From contig NC_083604.1 of the NCBI RefSeq assembly GCF_029168945.1, positions 73,114,211 to 73,178,210 on the forward strand: 64,000 bases of DNA, given 5' to 3'. The number at the start of each line of letters is the position of its first letter. Within the stretch, counting starts at the first letter, position 1. The translations under genes and the position numbers were made by a program. This stretch comes from Cannabis sativa. Taxonomy: Eukaryota; Streptophyta; Magnoliopsida; Rosales; Cannabaceae. The notes beneath the pieces are model-generated. The model was given only the letters and a program-made list of their open reading frames with translations, was not told the origin of the DNA and searched no databases. Of this stretch, positions 23,531 through 37,200 are shown one piece after another.

Positions 23531-24204
23531 TTAAAAGGAATAAACCTTAGTTTGAGACTTCTGCTCCAAGATCTAGAGTAGAGAAAGCAGGTTCTCGTGG
23601 TGAGCAGGTAGAAGAAAGGAAGTACATGCACAACAACAGATTACTGAGTTAGATCGAGAACAAAACAGAGAAGAACAAAATCAAAAAGTGTACAAAGAGA
23701 AAATTGAGTCTTACCTTATCGTTTTCTATGACAGGAAGCTCCAAAATATTGTAAATCGACATTGTTGATAGTGGATATCAAGTTAGATCTCTAAGATGAG
23801 CTTGACAGAGACGTAGCCCTAATTTTTTGGGTGAACTCTAAAATATTTTCTGGTGTTTTCTCTCCCTTACTCTTGTTTTTCATTTGCTAAAACTAAATCT
23901 GTGTGTGTGTGGGTGGGATTCTGGGTTTCATTCTTAGAATCGAAGAACTTGCTCTGCTAGGGTTTCGAGTTTTCAGATTTGAGAGACTGAGTGTGTGTTA
24001 GGGTTTCTAGACTCTTCTTTGAGAGTCTTTAAGCCAAGGGGGTCCAACGAAACAAGGTTTGGTGTCGTAGCGGGTTAAACACTGCCATTTTGTCTAAAAC
24101 ATACTTAGACAAAGTAAAGGTCAAAATTGACCTTGATACTGATAATATTTTGTTTGGTTGGTGTAGGGTAAAATGGTAAAAATCCTACAATATTAAAGAT
24201 AAAT
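23297..24204 (+). other. 3' LTR start of the outer copia element, then unassigned DNA
   Basis: TGTTGAGTAAATTCC at 23297 follows the end of pol and a purine tract, so it is the likely 3' LTR start. The segment to about 23530 has a promoter look (ATATAAACATGG near 23447) and a (GA)n run at 23497-23528. The LTR end could not be fixed because the 5' partner is missing. From about 23570 to 24204 I see no gene, only balanced-composition DNA with a TGTGTGTG run near 23900. Confidence 0.45.
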
Positions 24205-25560
24205 TGTTAGACTATTTTTAGCCTAAGTTTCGGGTCACATTTTATAGTTGTTTTTCTTCTTTATTATTATTTTTGAAATAGAATTACGCTTGTTTTCTTT
24301 TGTTTCAGGTTTCGACACTTGGAATGTATAAATTGGACAAATTTCGGAAAATAGTGATCTATAAAATAGAGAAAATTTTGAAAGAGAAAAAAAGCTGAAA
24401 CTTCAAGCCTAAATTCGACTATGTTTTGTCAGATTTTGGACAAAGTCAAAACATAAAAGTTTTAGATCTTTTTTTTATCTTTCCAACGCATCTTGAATCA
24501 GATCATTTGGAGTTTGTATGAGAAAGTTATGCCCATTTTACTAAAAGAGATCGAAGCAGAAAAATTGGGTCCAGTCGCCGCGGCGAGATCACCATGGCCG
24601 CGGCCATAACTCGAGAACAGAAACGAGGTTTTTAGAAGCCCCAGTCGCCGCAGCGATATACCCTGTGGCCGCGTCGAGCGTCCGTATGGTTAGGGGTATT
24701 TTCATCCGACGAACCCTAAAAATCAGATATAAATAGAAAACTGCGATTGGAAATCAGGGAGAGGGATCTGGAGACCTAAAACACGGTGAAGAGCGGCAAG
24801 AGGAGCAAATTGAAGATCCCGAGTCATTCCACCAACAGTTTCTTTCTCTATTCCTTTTTAATTTCTTTATGCTGAATACTGTTTTAGGAATGGTTATGGA
24901 TTTGATTATGAACTAAATTTCCCATTTAGGAAGGATGATGAATGTTTTTTAAAGTTTTTGCCTAGTTAATGAATAATTGCCATTCCTCCATTCTTGATTG
25001 TGAAATTATCTATATTTGTGTTTAATTCCATGTGTAAGCTTGATCACCTTCTACATGTTTTATGATCTCAATTCAAAATCTGAAAAGTGAGAATTGAGAA
25101 TGCTAAAATTGGATAATCGATGTTCTATGTGAAACGAGAGTATTCACATGACTTATGTGACAAGTAGATCATTGCTTAATGCTAATTTTATGTTTGTTTA
25201 ATTAAGATATTAATTAGAGAACATGTGATTTAGAACCTAAAATATCTGAAAAGAGTTAGGTTAATTTATAATCTGTCATTCACTTCAAGAAAAGGATAGC
25301 AATTAGGCATTAACAATTGGGTAAACAAACAACAGGATTCTCCTCCCTATTATCTCATCTTGATCAATTTTCACTTGAGTTATTTAAGTTTCTTGAATTA
25401 CTTTCATTCTTTTTGAATCATAAAAAGTATTGATTTGCCAAATAGAATCATAAGTATAATTTAGTAGTAATTAATCCAATTCCCTGTGGTTCAACCTCAC
25501 TTGCGTGAGTTTAATACTTGATTGCGTGCACTTGCATATTATTTAATAATTTTCATAACA
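24205..25560 (+). mobile_element. Athila-like solo LTR, copy 1 (TSD TAAAT)
   Basis: The 1356-bp unit starts TGTTAGACTATTTTTAGCC and ends TTTTCATAACA, flanked by TAAAT at 24200-24204 and 25561-25565. It shares its whole plan with the units at 40072 and 49410: a TTTCGGGTC start block, a CpG-rich patch (24570-24690), ATATAAATAG (TATA-like, near 24728), TTTAGGAAGGATGATGAATG, and the end block CCTGTGGTTCAACCTCACTTGCGTGAG. The end block and length resemble Athila LTRs; that assignment is from memory of the family. Confidence 0.87.
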
Positions 25561-25565
25561 TAAAT

Positions 25566-26737
25566 ATGCATTCACAAACCAATTTTAAAATAACATAGTC
25601 TCTAAATATTAAAATCACAATTGAACATTAAACATATTATACTGTGATAAAACATAAAATAAAGCATTATAATCAGCTTCATGAGAAATTATTACTAAAA
25701 ATGAACAGAAAATAAAACATTAAAATCAGTGTCCATAAAAATTTAATACATAATTTCTTTCGACCTGCTCCTTGCTTAATTTGTATCTTTATTTTTCTAG
25801 CAGTATAAACTTTCTCACCAAGCATTGGATGATTAGAATCAAAGTCTATTTCAATACATGTTATGTTTATATTTTGAGCCATTGACACGTGGATATTAGT
25901 CTAAAAAATTAAGGGGAATTATAAATAAAAAGGTTAATATATCTCGGGTTGTGCTACAATCAATGAAGTATTGTCTTGCATTGTATTATATGATGGCTAT
26001 CAAATAAAAGTAATAAAATTATACATACGGTGACTAGCAAAAATAATAGTATCATGAGTTAATCTCAAAACTTAACCAAGATGAACGAGGCTTGCATAAA
26101 ACATTAAAGTATGAGTTAGATGGAAGGGGTGGATAATGAGTTCTTTAAAAGCTTGCAACTCATTGACCTACATACTCATGTGTATACTGAAAGACTAAGG
26201 GCCATGATCTAGAGAGAATCTACCTCATCATCTTCCATCAAATGTGAGAAAACCAATCAAGAGAAACCTGCTTTAGACCGCTTCCTAATATAGGATTTTT
26301 GTTTTTGGGACCGTCTCAATGTAAATGGGTCAGACTTTGCATTGGGACATGAACTAGACACACTACAGAGATATTTGAGGTATTAGAATCAGATTCAGAG
26401 AAAGTTCATTCCAAGTTGACAATTTATTTATCTGGGTAACTTCTAAGTATTAGATCGACAATCTGACTTTCGCATCTTCTTCGCCTTATCAAAAATGAAG
26501 AAATAGGTACTTCGGGGAAGAAACAACACTTCCTGGGTGCCAGAAGAAAGGCCCAGTGCCCAGGTTGACATGTGGGGCTGGCCCAACGTCCAAGTTGACA
26601 TTTTTTCAACTTGGGCCATTTAAAATGGAGTTTTGCAAGAAAAATTCTAAGCATCTTCTTCATTTTTAGAAAATATTAAGATTCAACTATTTTTGGAGAC
26701 CAAACAGAATTTCCAAAGGGCCAGAGCTGAGACCTAG
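25566..26737. other. unassigned DNA between solo LTR and chromovirus
   Basis: No gene could be supported. A 69-codon ORF on the - strand (25888-25679) has a plausible soluble start but I recognise no domain and it ends in a hydrophobic, AT-biased tail. Around 26520-26620, near-repeats of a CCCAGGTTGACA type occur, also seen at 42830-43390. The five bases before the chromovirus 5' LTR are CCTAG. Confidence 0.35.
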
Positions 26738-27214
26738 TGTAAAGACCGCTTAGCTTTAATTTGGGAATTAGCAGATAATTAGGGCTTTATTATGAAAATT
26801 ATTTATTAATATTGAATTAATTATTTATGATGATTTAAATGAATTCATAATGCATTTTTATGTCACATATAGAAATTTTACAATTTTGTATATTATGTGA
26901 TCGGCAACATTGGAACGCGGTGTATGGCTATTAGAATCATATTTTAGTATTTTTGGTATAGCGAGATAATAGTTTAGACATTGGGAATTTCGGGTGTAGT
27001 CGGGATGTTAGAGTTTCCCAAAATACCCCTAAGTACCCTTTTATGTTGTGTTGTGGGGGAAGGGCAAAATTGACATTTTGCCATTTATGTTTTTGTCTTT
27101 AGTGGTTTTAAATTTAAGTTTATAATTTGATTTAGTTAGTATATGTTGGCTGAAAAGTAATTAAACAAAACCAATTTAGTATATTCATTTTTCAAATTAA
27201 AAAAAAAAAGGAAA

Positions 27215-27648
<434 letters not shown>

Positions 27649-27886
27649 TTTTGTTATTTAGTCGTCGGGCGACAAATATTTTGTAAAAGAATAGCAAACT
27701 TTTGTAACTGTATTTTGTAAACGGGATCCTGAAATCTTATAAGTATAATATGTTATGTTTTAATTAAAAAGCAAAATTTTAATTATTCACGTTTTCCAAT
27801 AACCTCGTTGATTAGCAACAAGCTGCACAGTACGTTAAAAATCACGCTAACACGCCTATGCTATTGCTAGTTACGGTGTTACAATT

Positions 27887-27899
27887 TGGTATCCGAGCC
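27887..27899 (+). promoter_or_regulatory. primer-binding site (initiator tRNA-Met type)
   Basis: TGGTATCCGAGCC lies three bases after the 5' LTR end. The canonical plant tRNA-iMet site is TGGTATCAGAGC; one mismatch (C for A) is present. It would prime minus-strand cDNA synthesis. Confidence 0.8.
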
Positions 27900-28162
27900 G
27901 CCAGGTTGTCTTTCTAAGATCGTCATGACATGTACAATCATCATCAGCAGTCAGCTCGTTTCACGGTTCAGTAAGCTTTTATTGCTTTAGTAGTTTATTT
28001 TCTATAGTATGATCTAAGAAAAGCCTGTTACGAAGCATGTTAGTAGCCTGATAGTAGAATAGGCGCATGTTTTTAATTTCCAAATAAGCGGCATTAGTAA
28101 GTTTCTCCTTGATCACAATCTGACTAGACTAGCTCTTGGTTACGCAGGCTGTTCAGATTAGT

Positions 28163-29330
28163 ATGGATGCCAGGCAAAATACCAGGAGCCAGGGCAATTC
28201 GATTGGATCTAATGCTGGTCAAGGAGCTCAGATTCCCCTAAATGTCCATGGCTGAAGTAGAGGTCCCAGGGGCAGGGCACGTGGTCGGGATGATGTTAAT
28301 CCGCCACAGGTTGCCCAAGATGCCCAAGCTGCTCAGGATGCCCAAAATTCGGAATATAGGTTTGCAGCAATGCAAGCCAGAATCGAGGAACAAGATAATG
28401 AGATTCGACAGTTACGACAGCAGGGTGCTCCTGCAATGCCTGCTCTAGAAATTCCAGTGGCACCTGCCCCTGCTGTACAGGCCGAACCAGTGGTGACAGT
28501 AAATTGGATGGAACCGTTGTATGAAAGGTTCCGCAAGCAAGCACCTCTAGTTTTTCTGGGAGGTCTGGATGTTATGAAAGCCGAGCAATGGCTAACAGTG
28601 ATTACTAGAATTTTGAATTTCATGGGTGTCACCGACAATGATAGGGTGGTCTGTGCCACCTTCCAATTTCAAGAAGATGCACTGGTCTGGTGGGACATGG
28701 TGTCTATGATTCACGATGTCACGACAATGACCTGGGAAAAGTTCCAGGAACTTTTCAATGCTAAGTATTACAATGAGGCAGTTAGAAGTGCTAAGAGAAA
28801 AGAATTCACTCATTTGACTGAGAAAGAAAATATGAGTGTTACTGAATACACAACGCAGTTTGACCGTTTGGTGAGGTTGGCCTCGGGTATTGTGCCAACT
28901 GACTTCAGTAAGAAAGAGAAATACTTGGATGGGTTAAATGCAAAAATTAGACACGATTTGATGATCACTACTGACGACAAAACCACCTATGCTGAAATGG
29001 TGGACAAGGCACTGCGAGCTGATGGCGCAGTTGGATGCATGATAGAGTCTGGTGGGACTCCGGTTGTTGGCAGGACTCCTACCCCTCCTGCATCAGGTTT
29101 TAGCAGGGGAGGTAGTGGCTCAAGTCAGAACAAGAGGTTCCGAGGGAATCAGGGTCGAGGCAATCGCCAGAGTGGCACCAAAACCCGATACAATTACCCA
29201 GAGTGCCCCAGTTGTAAAAAGCACCATCTGGGGGAGTGTAAAGGGCAAGGGTGCTTTCAGTGCGGCATGCCAGGGCATTACAAGAGGGATTGTCCTCAGT
29301 TCAGAACTGAGGCACCGAAGACCGCAGCGA
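28163..29330 (+). pseudogene. gag: chromovirus gag with one premature stop
   Basis: The frame opens at ATG 28163 (MDARQNTRS...) and is broken only by a TGA at 28253-28255, probably from a CGA Arg codon in the Arg/Gly-rich block. After it, one frame runs on through a coiled-coil stretch (RIEEQDNEIRQLR), the capsid domain (FRKQAPLVFLGG, AEQWLTVITRIL, WWDMV, TWEKFQELFNAKYY, EYTTQFDRLV) and a CCHC knuckle CFQCGMPGHYKRDC (about 29252-29293). This is the usual chromovirus gag layout. The start at 28163 is chosen over the internal ATG at 28370 because the same frame is open and has family-typical N-terminal residues. Confidence 0.85.
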
Positions 29331-29815
29331 AACCCACTCCAGCCAGGGTGTTTGCGATAACCCAGGCTGATGCAGAAGTCAGCCCTTCAGTGGTAACAGG
29401 TCAGCTCTCGGTCAACAACTTTTATTTCTCTGTGTTGTTTGAATCTGGGGCCACTCATTCTTATGTGGCGGCCATAATTTTTAGTAAATTGGATAGACCA
29501 CATGATAGTTATGAATCGGGGTTTGGAACCCTACTGCCTTGCGGAGAATTAGTTATCTCCAAAAGGTGGATTAGGTCTATGCCGATCAGAATAGAAGATA
29601 GAGAGTTGAGTGCTGATTTGATAGAGATGAATTTAGTGGATTTTGATATTATACTGGGAATGGATTTCTTGTCCAAGTACTCAGCCAATATTGACTATAA
29701 GAGGAAGATGGTAATCTTCCAACCTGAAGGAGAAGAACCGTTTGTCTTTGTCAGTTCGATTCAAGGGTCTCGGATCCCAGTAATTTCAGTGCTAACAGCT
29801 AAGGAATAATTACAA
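29331..29815 (+). pseudogene. chromovirus aspartic protease with Asp-to-Glu change
   Basis: The protease follows gag in the same frame: VLFESGATHSYVA, then LPCGELVISKRW, and the second-lobe block VDFDIILGMDFLSKY. In this family the active site reads FDSGATHSF; here codon 29441-29443 is GAA, so the catalytic Asp is Glu. The frame ends in a TAA near 29807. Even without upstream and downstream breaks this protease would be expected to be inactive or badly impaired. Confidence 0.8.
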
Positions 29816-30800
29816 GAGGGATGTCTAGGGTTTCTGGCCGTGGTATTGGATACCATTTGGCCTGACTCTGTTCGGCCAGAAGACATCAAGGTGGTTCGGG
29901 AATTTCTTGATGTTTTTCCCGACGAACTACCGGTTTACCACCTCAGAGAGAAATTGATTTTGTTATTGACTTGGCACCTGGAGCATAACCGGTTTCCAAG
30001 GCTCCTTATAGAATGGCTCCAACAGAACTTAAAGAATTAAAAATTCAACTCCAGGGGTTGCTCGACATAGGGTTTACCCGACCCAGTGTGTCACCTTGGG
30101 GAGCTCCAGTACTGTTTGTTAAGAAGAAAGATGGATCTTTGCGGATGTGCATTGACTACCGGAAACCGAATAAGCTAACAATAAAAAAAATATCCTTTAC
30201 CTAGGATCGACGATGTTTTTGATCAACTTCAAGGGAAGACTGTCTTTTCAAAGATTGATCTCTGATTGGGCTATCATCAGTTGAGAATCCGAGAGGAGGA
30301 TATTATGAATTTCTGGTTATGTCTTTTGGACTGACTAATGCTCTTGCAGCTTTTATGGATTTGATGAATATAGTATTCAAGGATTTCCTCGATATTTGTG
30401 TTATTGTATTTATCGACAACAACCTTGTGTACTCTCAGTCAGAAGAGGAGCATGAGCAACATCTCTGGATGGTTCTGCAGCGACTTCGGGAACATAAGTT
30501 GTATGCCAAATTCAAGAAGTGCGAGTTTTGACTGTCTCAGGTGTCTTTTCTTAGACACATTGTTAGTCAAGATAGGATCAAAGTGGATTTAGGAAAAATA
30601 GAATTCGACAGGGATTGGCTAAGACCGAAAATAGTGACAGAAGTTAGAAGTTTCTTGGGTCTAGTTGGTTATTATTGTCAGTTTGTAGAAGGGTTCTCTA
30701 AAATTTCAACACCCTTAACCGAGCTCACAAAAAAGAATCAACGTTTTGTATAGACGGATAAGTGTGAATCAAGTTTTCAAGAGCTAAAGCAGAGGTTAAT
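29816..30800 (+). pseudogene. chromovirus reverse transcriptase, multiply broken
   Basis: Blocks in order: VVREFLDVFPDELP, a frameshift near 29950-30010, [42 protein letters not shown], a frameshift near 30190, [18 protein letters not shown] (then TGA at 30262) LGYHQLRI, another frameshift near 30315, and MSFGLTNA. The polymerase motif reads FIDN at 30409-30420 instead of (Y/F)IDD, so one metal-binding Asp is lost. Two more stops (30529, about 30751) precede the RNase H. Confidence 0.85.
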
Positions 30801-31430
30801 TACAACTCCAGTGTTATCTCTGCCTTCTGACAAAGAGAAGTTTGTGGTTTATTGTGATGCATCCAGACAAGGTCTGGGGTGTGTTCTGATGCAAGCCAAT
30901 CAGGTTATTGCCTATGCCTCCCGTCAGTTGAAAGATTACGAACAGCGATACCCGACTCATGACCTAGAACATGCCGTAGTAGTATTTGCTTTAAAGAGTT
31001 GTCGGCATTATCTCTATGGGGAGAGAGGTGAAATTTACACTGACCATAAAAGTCTCAAATATTTCTTTACTCAGAAAGATTTGAATATGAGACAGAGGCG
31101 TTGGTTGGAGTTGGTTAAGGATTACGATTGTGAAATCCTTTACCATCCTGAGAAAGCCAATGTAGTGTCTGATGCTCTCAGCAGAAAGGGTCCCGGGCAA
31201 ATAGCTAGCATGGTTCAAATCTCATCTCAGTTAGCGGAAGATATGGTCAGATCAAGCATCGAGTTTGTTGTAGGCAAACTTCATAACTCGACGCTGCAAT
31301 CTGATCTGTTAGAATGTATTAAAGCTGCTCAGATACCTGATCGAGAGTTAGTAAAAGTCAGAGAAGAGGTTTCGGCTGGTCAAGCTAAAGACTTTACAGT
31401 GTCAGATAGTGGAATGTTGTTGTTTAAGAC
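30801..31430 (+). pseudogene. chromovirus RNase H, reading frame open
   Basis: The domain shows [16 protein letters not shown] (first Asp), [19 protein letters not shown] (Glu), [18 protein letters not shown] (second Asp) and the end block [10 protein letters not shown]. The reading frame is open from 30811 to 31554. It runs on to the zinc-binding N-terminus of integrase. Among pol domains this is the best preserved one. Confidence 0.83.
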
Positions 31431-32440
31431 CAGAGTCTTTGTTCCTAATAGTGTGGAACTTAGAAACGAAATTCTCGAAAAGGCACATACCACTCCATAT
31501 TTCTTGCATCCCGGCACCACCAAGATGTATCAAGATCTTAAACCCTACTTCTAGTAGAGCGGAATGAAGAAGAATGTGGTAGAATTCGTATCGAGATGCC
31601 TAACTTGTCAGCAGATTAAGGCTGAACATCAGAAACCAACACGATTGTTGCAGCCTTTAACCCTACTTGAGTGGAAGTGGGAAGATATCATAATGGACTT
31701 TGTGGTTGGATTACCTAGAACCACAGGTCTATTTGATTCAATTTGGGTTGTGGTAGATCGATTTACGAAGTCTTCTCGTTTTCTACCAGTTAAAACAACC
31801 TTTTTAGTGAATCAGTATGCAGATTTGTACGTTAAAAAATGGTAAGACTGCATGGTGTGCCAAAATCCATAGTTTCGGATAAAGATCCGAAGTTTACTTC
31901 GAAGTTCTGGCAAAGTTTACAACGGGCTATGGGTACCAAACTGAAGTTCAGTACAGCATTCCATCCTCAGACAGATGGACAGTCCGAAAGGACGATTCAG
32001 ATACTGGAAGATATGTTACGAGCCTGTGTTATGGATTTTGAAGGCTCCTGGAGTAAGTACCCACGGTTGATAGAATTTTTGTACAATAACAGTTACCAGA
32101 GTACGATAGGGATGGCTCCCTATGAACTGTTATATGGTAGAAAGTGTAGATCTCCCATTCACTGGGATGAGACAGGAGAGAGGAAGTATCTAGGTCCGTA
32201 ATCAGTGCAACGGACTAATGAAGCAATTGAGAAGATTAAAGCCAGAATGCTTGCTTCACAGAGCCGATAGAAGAGTTATGCAGATCCGATACGCACAATT
32301 GTAGAATTTTAAGTAGGGGATCATGTGTTCCTTCGGGTGTCTCTTATGAAGGGGATCAAGCGTTTCGGGAAAAGAGGCAAGTTATGCCCTAGATTTATAG
32401 GAGCTTTCGAGATTCTCGAGAAGGTTGGACAAGTGGCATA
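31431..32440 (+). pseudogene. chromovirus integrase, broken
   Basis: The zinc region has [18 protein letters not shown] and, after a TAG near 31554, CLTCQQIKAEH. The catalytic core gives IIMDFVVGLP (Asp), a frameshift at about 31835, [13 protein letters not shown] (Asp) and [17 protein letters not shown] (Glu). A TAA near 32200 and further stops at about 32268 and 32310 lie in the C-terminal part (VGDHVFLRVSLMKGIKRFG). All three catalytic residues are still present, but the frame is disrupted. Confidence 0.83.
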
Positions 32441-32768
32441 CTGATTAGCTTTGCCTCCAACTCTTTCAGCAGTTCACAACGTATTTCATGTCTCTATGTT
32501 GAGAAGATACGTATCAGACCCCGCTCATGTACTTAGTTATGAGAATCTTGAGCTGCAACCAGATATGTCTTATGAGGAACAACCAGTTCAGATCCTTGAC
32601 AGAAAGGATAAGGTTCTTCGAAACAAGACCATAGCTCTGGTCAAATTACTCTGGAGAAATAGCAAGGTGGAAGAAGCCACCTGGGAGTTAGAATCAGACA
32701 TAAGAGCTCAATATCCAGAGTTGTTTAGGTTAGATTTCGGGGACAAAATCTTTTTAAGGGGGAGATAA
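32441..32768 (+). pseudogene. integrase C-terminus with chromodomain
   Basis: HNVFHVSMLRRYVSDP is the conserved link before the chromodomain. The chromodomain-like block follows: EEQPVQILDRKDK, IALVKLLWRNS and EEATWELESDIRAQYPELF (about 32575-32730). In Tekay-type elements this domain is thought to guide integration to heterochromatin. The reading ends at a TAA at 32766-32768, just beside the polypurine tract AAGGGGGAGA (32756-32765). Confidence 0.83.
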
Positions 32769-32769
32769 T

Positions 32770-34119
<1,350 letters not shown>

Positions 34120-35951
34120 TGTTGGAATTACTAGATTTACTACCAAGTATGTTTTATTAACATCCTAATATGAATTCTAAAACAATGAAAATAAACACAT
34201 ATAAAGTTTAGAAAATCTTACAGTGGGTGCAGCGGAATATTATGACTCCTTCCGTTCAGATCTCTAGCCCTTGATTCCTTTCTGTAGCAGAGCATCACCA
34301 AGATCTGAACCTGGATCTTCTTTTCTCCTTCTTTGATGCAGAATTTCCATAGTCTTACATACTATGATTGAGGTACCACTTAATGTGTGTGGGCACTACT
34401 CATCACTCAAGGTTTCGAAATTTAGAGAGAAGAAAAGAGAGAGAGGACGTGTGGCATTTTCTCTGAAGGAAACAATGTGTGAAGTTGTGTGTGTTTCTTG
34501 AAGCCAACACTTTCTATTTATAGAATTCCCTCTAGGTTTAGGTTAGAATTGTATGGCATTAAAATAATGGAAACTACAAATGGTAATTCTTGTGCATAGT
34601 GGCCGGCCATACAATGAGTATTGGGCCTCACTTTGCAACTTTCCCATTTTGTTATTTTCCATTCCTATTTTCTCAAAAATGTCAATTTTTCCTTTTAAAT
34701 GCCAATTCTAATTATTTAATAACTTAAAAAATAATTATTAAATAATATTGTCATTTAATATATTTATTAATTTAGACATATAAAGTCTCTTAATCAATAA
34801 ATAAACCTAGAATCTCTTTTCTTTACAATTTCGCCCTTCCTTAGTGAAAATTCATAAAGTAGACATAGTCTAACTATTAGAATTATAATTGATTAATTAA
34901 AATCAATTAACTGAGTCTTACAAGCAGTATGGTCTCAACTAGTATGGGGACCATGGGTCTATATAACCGAGCTTCCAATAAGTCGAACCGAATTTACCAA
35001 GTAAATTCCCTAACTTATTGATTCCTCATTGATTCCACACTTAGAACTTGGAATTGCACTCTCAGTCATATAGAACGCTCTATATGTTCCATGATATAGA
35101 CACGTCATTAGTTATCCATTGTTATAACCCTAATGTGATCAATGATTCTCTATATAGATGATTTACACTGTAAAGGGATTAAATTACCGTAACACCGTAC
35201 AATGTATTTTATCCTTAAAACACTTAACCCTGTATAAATGATATTTCAGCTAAGTGAAATGAGATCTCCACTATTTATTTTTGTTTGGTTAAGCTCGAAG
35301 GAAATCATCCTTTACTTTCTATTTGCCAGATAGAAGTTATAGATTCCATATTTATGTTAGCGCTCCCACTCAATTGCACTACCGTGTTCCCAAAATGTAC
35401 GTATCACCCTGACCCAAAAGTAGGCTTAACTAACAAATCAAAGAACACGGATAACACTCTTGAGATTGAACCTAACCATCTCAGGATTAAGATCATTTGA
35501 TCTAGGATCAACAGGTGATATTGAATTGAATAGATATTACGGTAAGCTTTAATATATCTAATCAAACTTCAATATCGGTCCCTTCCGATGTATACTCCAT
35601 ACATTCGATACTGGTAAACTTTGCCAATGTCCTGGAAAGGACATAACACTTTTCCAAGGTGTAAGAATACATATCCCTGATTATACCATGTCAGTCTAAA
35701 TCCAGTGTTCTGACAAATCAGGGAATAAACTTTTGAACATATAATTAAGATTATATTCCACTATACTGACAACACTATAATCTTTAACAAACTCATATGT
35801 TCTAGACTTAAAAAGAATTCATACATTATATACATATAATCATGAAATAAATCAGGTGAACCATGCAACATAAAATGTTATTTCTGATCTTTATTAATAA
35901 GTAAATCTGATTATATTGAAATGAGTTTTATTTAGGGCATAAAACCCAACA
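34120..35951 (-). repeat. Angela-type copia 3' LTR (reverse orientation)
   Basis: The 1832-bp unit starts TGTTGGAATTACTAG and ends AAAACCCAACA, the same family as the solo LTR at 9368-11233. Directly right of it, AACTCCCACTTGC reads as the polypurine tract GCAAGTGGGAGTT on the - strand. This makes it the 3' LTR of a reverse-strand element whose body lies to the right. The partner 5' LTR was not found, so the element is truncated or extends in an unrecognised form. The left five bases are GTTGT. Confidence 0.87.
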
Positions 35952-37200
35952 AACTCCCACTTGCACTAATATAAAACAAAATGTGCATTTCAAATAATCA
36001 TTAACACCTTGATATACCAATCAAGTGTAATAGTAGTAAACTCCTCGTAATAGGATCTGACGGGTTGAATTAAACACAACCTCTTCTCCACCATTACTCT
36101 TCCTTAATCACAAAATCCTTGATAATGTGAAATTCCTCTCTATATGTCTACTCTCTTGGGATACTGGATTCTATACTTTTGGCAACTACTTCTTGGTTAT
36201 TTAGGAAGTAACCCTAGTAGTTAAGGCAAGTTGGAACAGTGCCACAAATGTATAGAACTTTCCTTAGACTGAATAATTACCTTTCCTGCAACTTTAACAT
36301 TCAGTCTCTTTCTGGTAGACCAAGAGATTTCAGATAGGTTTTTACACTTCTCCAAAATCACTACTCCACCCCCAAAGTAATCACCATCTCATCAGCAGAC
36401 TTTCTAGCACACAGGCAAGTCTCGAAATCTGATGTGGTGTAGTCTAAGAGTTTCAAAACCACCCTTATTGACTAACATATAGTTCCTCTTATTAATCTTA
36501 AAATTTACTTGATTGTCTTCCATTGTTCCTCTCCTGGATTAATCTGATACCTACTCATTACTCCCACTCAACAGCAGGTGTCTGGTCTGAGGCATACAAA
36601 AGCATATCTGAGACCTCTCACTGTTGATTTAAGAAATTCTTCCATGGCTTTATCTTCTCTGGAATAGTTGAAACTTTTCCTTAGATAAATAAAATCTATG
36701 CTTAGAAGTTGTGAAGCTTCTATAGATTGCCATTGGAAAGAAAATGCTTCAGCATTTTATGCTTGCATTAGAGTAAGTAATTACCAGGTATACCACAAGC
36801 CATAGGTTTAGATAAACTCAAACCTACAATACTAGGAACAGGAACTTTTGTTAAGTCCATTGAATAGACTTATGAACGAAAATTTCCTTTCATGTCCTTG
36901 TAATAGAAAACTTTAGGTTACTCCATGTGAATGGATCAAACCATAGTTCTATTGGCTTTCTTCTTAGTTTCTTATCTTGACAATCCATTACTTGTTTAAA
37001 CTCACAATGGATTTTAATCACTAGTATCTTCCAAGTCATGAGAAGGTAAAGTTCCTTGAAACTCTCCCACTACGACAAGGTACGTGAACTATGTCTAAGA
37101 AAACTAAATGGTATAGACCTCTTCAGTTGTGTTAAGACAACAGAGGCAGTGGGATCATCTTGTAAAATAAGATGATAGAACACTTTTGGAATCAAGAAAA
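35952..37200 (-). pseudogene. decayed Angela-type copia pol, RT/RNase H end
   Basis: No long ORF survives, but - strand translation in shifting frames gives copia blocks. The 36450-36560 region reads like SRYQINPGEEQWKTIK.ILR (RNase H entry). The 36380-36450 region reads like DYTTSDFETCLCARKSADEMVITLG, and about 36120-36170 like the final HQKSKHI..RYHLI.DFV stretch. Sequence from 36560 to 37200 resembles RT but is too eroded to place. Many stops and frameshifts show that the copy is old. Confidence 0.55.
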
